Shown here piece by piece: positions 61,579-64,000 of a stretch of 64,000 nt of DNA. This stretch comes from Wurfbainia villosa (Eukaryota; Streptophyta; Magnoliopsida; Zingiberales; Zingiberaceae). Position 1 is the stretch's first letter; each line of letters starts with the position of its first letter. Location of the stretch: positions 10,897,153-10,961,152 of the forward strand of contig CM045998.1 in assembly GCA_025175895.1 (NCBI GenBank), given 5' to 3'. A program made the position numbers and the translations under genes. Under the pieces are notes generated by a model, which worked only from the letters and a program-made list of their open reading frames with translations, was not told the DNA's origin and did no database searches.

Positions 61579-61728
61579 AAGTTGTTGCATTGTGACATAG
61601 AGGTTACGAATTCAAATCCTGAAAACAATCTCTTGCAAAGCAAGGTAAGACTATGTATAATGGATCCTTCTCCGGGACCTCGCATGGTGGGAGCTTTGTA
61701 CACTGGGCTAGTTTTTTTTTTTTTTTTT
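61579..61728 (+). mobile_element. Au-like SINE, 5' truncated, with 17-bp target duplication
   Basis: The body AAGTTGTTGCATTGTGACAT carries on through a B-box-like GAATTCAAATCC, then CTTCTCCGGGACC and the end CACTGGGCTAG plus an 18-20 T tail. The direct repeat TTTGCACCAATAATGTA occurs immediately before (61,562-61,578) and after (61,729-61,745). Same family as the copy at 33,051 but opposite strand; the first part of the A box is missing. Confidence 0.85.
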
Positions 61729-62064
61729 TTTGCACCAATAATGTATAGCTTCACATTAGCACTTTGTTGGTTGTCAAGCATCTCTTCCATTTTTCGACTG
61801 AGCGATGGTTGTATTTTTTTTATAGATGAGAAATCTGCAACTCTGTGAACTTAATTGGTTTTTCAGTTGTTTCACTTTCATAACATTTATGTTTTTAATA
61901 TACCGATTGTGATGTTCTGTCGCTTTCAGATGCCTCATTTGCAATGCATATCAAAAGTATGCATCTGTATGATTTCCTATATGATGCATAGAACAATAGA
62001 TATACCAACTACCTGTCCACATGTTCAAGAATGTTTTCTGTGGCAAACACAAGCATTCCCTTGT

Positions 62065-62290
62065 TGACGCAGATGGAGTAGCGGGATGGGAATTCTTCCA
62101 CATGCGAGGTTAGAATAGAGATTATACAATAATTGAAGGAGGAGGGAATTCGCAAACAAAGAGGATCCACTTCTAAGTTTAAATGAAAAGAAATATTATT
62201 AACCAAAAAACAATCTATCAATCAATTCAAGAGCTTTAGCCCGTGTTTAAATAGATTAGGAATTAATAAAAATTCGAAAAAACAAGAAAT
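62065..62290 (-). repeat. Left LTR (3' LTR) of the right-edge Ty3 element, minimal extent
   Basis: Matches 63,819-64,000 in the same orientation. The true inner end lies somewhere to the right of 62,290 but cannot be set because the other LTR is truncated by the window. Sequence at 62,340-62,480 with repeated GACCACGG/CCATGGT words is probably also LTR. Confidence 0.7.
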
Positions 62291-63232
62291 TTTTAAACCA
62301 AATGAAAATATAACGAAACCTTAAATTAACCTAAGCTACGACAGCGACGTGCCATGACCATGGTGTGGACCACGATCTAGCCATAGTGGAGACCACAATC
62401 GTGGTAGGGACCACGGGTAGACCATGGTTCTCACTGGAAGACCCCTGTCGAGCTACATAATAGAATATGCCCATGGTGGTGACCACGGGCAAACCAGGGG
62501 AGCTTCTGGACGGCGTGTTTCTTTCTTTTTAAGGTTCGAAATGCGGCATACTCATGTCAGAGGGCCATGGAGGTGTTGAAACCCTTATTTGAGACCTTAA
62601 TTGCTCTTTGCCACGACCCAGAAGAAAGCAAGGACGTGTCACAAGATAAGAGTTAATCAACTGTTGGATACGCCTGCATCAGACGCCCGGTGTTAAAAGA
62701 ACTTGACCTCGAGTTCGGATTAGTGTTTTTAACCGTGTATGGACTAATGTCACTTGTTGCCTTCACCGGTAAATCTAGACCTGAGTCTAATACGCTGCTC
62801 AGGCGGAGTAGTAAGGCATAGATGACTTTCTTTTGTGTGACCACCTCTAATTACCTGGACATAGAAAGAAGAGTAGAGCTAGAAGATACCAAATAGAAGT
62901 GAGATCCTTTCGCCAAGGTGCTAGTACAATCTTTTGGCCTTCGATATAGGTGTTTTTTCGTCCATCGTGGATAGCTTCACGATCGTGCTGCCAAGGTGGT
63001 TCCAACAATACGTAGCATGCATCCATCGCTTCATCCTTGGGAGTAAGAACACTCAACATCTCGTGGTCATCTTCATAAAGTTCGCCGCTTTCGTAGAGAC
63101 GGGGTCGTCCATGTCTTCTTCAACCATCCAAGGATGCTCCTCCGTCTTCTCGTATTTATCTCCATAAAGTACTTCATCAATGTCGTCTTCGTTGTAGATG
63201 GGGTTGCTCATGTCTTCTTCAACCAATAGAGA

Positions 63233-63657
63233 CTACTCTTCGATTGATCGGGTGCCATGTCTCAAAGTATGAAAATTTTGAGCATAATCAAAAGGGAGGA
63301 AATAATCTTTCATCTTCTTCTTCATCTTTTCCCAATCAGTGATCATGGTCTTGCCTTGTCTCTTGCGTGAGTGCTGCGATTGTTCCCACCGAGTAGAGGC
63401 TCGACCTTTGAGCATCATGACTATCAATTTTACTTTGGCATGATCGGGAATTTCTTTGAAATAAAAATTCTGCTCAACTTCATCAATCCAATCACTAAAT
63501 TTTCTGCATATAAGGTGCTGAAAAATTCGGGAAGCTCAACGCGAAAATCAAGGTCTTCATACCGTTCTTTACAACCATAGTGATCTCGATGATACAAGTT
63601 TTCAAAATTTGAAGTAGCACATCGATTACATACCTCACGGTTTTCAAGATCTCGCAT
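63233..63657 (-). pseudogene. Gag fragment of the right-edge Ty3 element
   Basis: Two frames give DLDFRVELPEFFSTLYAENL and, after a frameshift, IVMMLKGRASTRWEQSQHSR and WEKMKKKMKDYFLPFDYAQN, the conserved Ty3 gag capsid region. The usual WWEQ is RWEQ here. Downstream (63,059-62,847) acidic linker sequence remains in scrambled frames. Confidence 0.8.
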
Positions 63658-64000
63658 TGATATATGCTAAGATAACTCCATGACTTGTCTTTTTAGATCC
63701 TTGATGAGCTCGTACGGAGTTCTATCTTGATGCGAGGCTTCCTTAGCTGGAACCTACCTATCACGCCCATGACCATGACCACGACGACCCTCCATGAATC
63801 TAGGGCTCTAATATCAACTGACGCGGGCGGAATAATAGGATGGAGATCCTTCCACATGCAAGGTTAGATAGAGATTGCAGAGTAATTGAAGGAGGGAATT
63901 CACAAATAAAGAGGATCCGTCTCTAGATTTAAATGAAAAGAAATATATCATTCAATTCAAGACCCTTAGCCCGTGTTTAAATATATTAGGAATTGAGAAA

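Larger units (their letters stand above)
62065..64000 (-). mobile_element. Ty3/gypsy element with large internal deletion, cut by window end
   Basis: Two direct repeats starting TGACGC(A/G)G at 62,065 and 63,819 share more than 150 bases (for example CTTCCACATGC(G/A)AGGTTAGA and TTTAGCCCGTGTTTAAATA) and are read as the two LTRs. On the minus strand, next to the right LTR, TGATATTAGAGC (about 63,817-63,805) resembles the initiator-Met tRNA primer-binding site TGGTATCAGAGC. Gag follows, but only about 1.2 kb of internal DNA remains, so pol has been lost. The right LTR continues beyond 64,000. Confidence 0.8.

Noticed and set aside
62065..62280. Direct repeat considered as a simple segmental duplication
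   Set aside because: Gag between the copies and a primer-binding-like site beside the right copy make LTRs the better reading.

Overview
The window is nuclear DNA of a flowering plant. It has intron-rich genes with GT-AG junctions, two conserved plant gene families, and a dense load of plant-type retrotransposons, SINEs, a LINE and a large Mutator-like DNA transposon. I lean towards a monocot from the general look of the LTR elements, but nothing in the sequence proves that. There are no bacterial operons, CRISPR arrays, rRNA genes or tRNA genes that I can support.

Layout. 1-3,573: non-coding sequence resembling the long LTR or untranslated part of a Ty3-type retroelement. 3,574-11,610: a decayed Ty3/gypsy element of the Tat lineage, pol on the minus strand. 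It keeps gag, protease remnant, RT, two RNase H domains and integrase, an antisense coiled-coil ORF, and one LTR carrying a 26-bp minisatellite. 13,058-22,226 (+): a complete VAP27-type ER membrane protein gene of eight coding exons (313 aa). 22,227-26,111: intergenic, with a 76-bp tandem duplication, a LINE-like scrap and a small palindromic repeat array. 26,112-40,146 (-): a receptor-like cytoplasmic kinase of the PBL27 type. Five clear exons are spread over 14 kb because its introns are full of transposons: a copia-type LTR and an Au-like SINE in intron 3, and an RTE-type LINE in intron 1. Its conserved C-terminal tail is cut off by about 0.7 kb of foreign-looking sequence. 40,905-42,465: an older RTE fragment split by a 1,031-bp solo LTR with a 5-bp target duplication.

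43,833-58,740 is the most striking object: a 14.9-kb Mutator-like element. It has about 200-bp terminal inverted repeats flanked by runs of exactly nine T on both sides, a degenerate MULE transposase, a plant-mobile-domain/Ulp1-protease pseudogene on the plus strand and a second plant-mobile-domain-like pseudogene on the minus strand. Large arrays of palindromic repeats built from a GGTGCTGGGAATTT/AAATTCCCAGCACC hairpin lie between them. The outermost arrays (about 205-bp period, four units each) are inverted copies of each other.

58,741-64,000: a candidate first exon of an unidentified gene (59,744), a SINE with a 17-bp target duplication (61,579), and an internally deleted Ty3/gypsy element that runs off the right edge.

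The VAP27 gene and the kinase gene converge on the 22.2-26.1 kb spacer. VAP27 proteins tether ER to other membranes. PBL27-type kinases relay pattern-recognition signals at the plasma membrane. No shared pathway is implied by the sequence. The rest of the window is mostly nested transposon debris.
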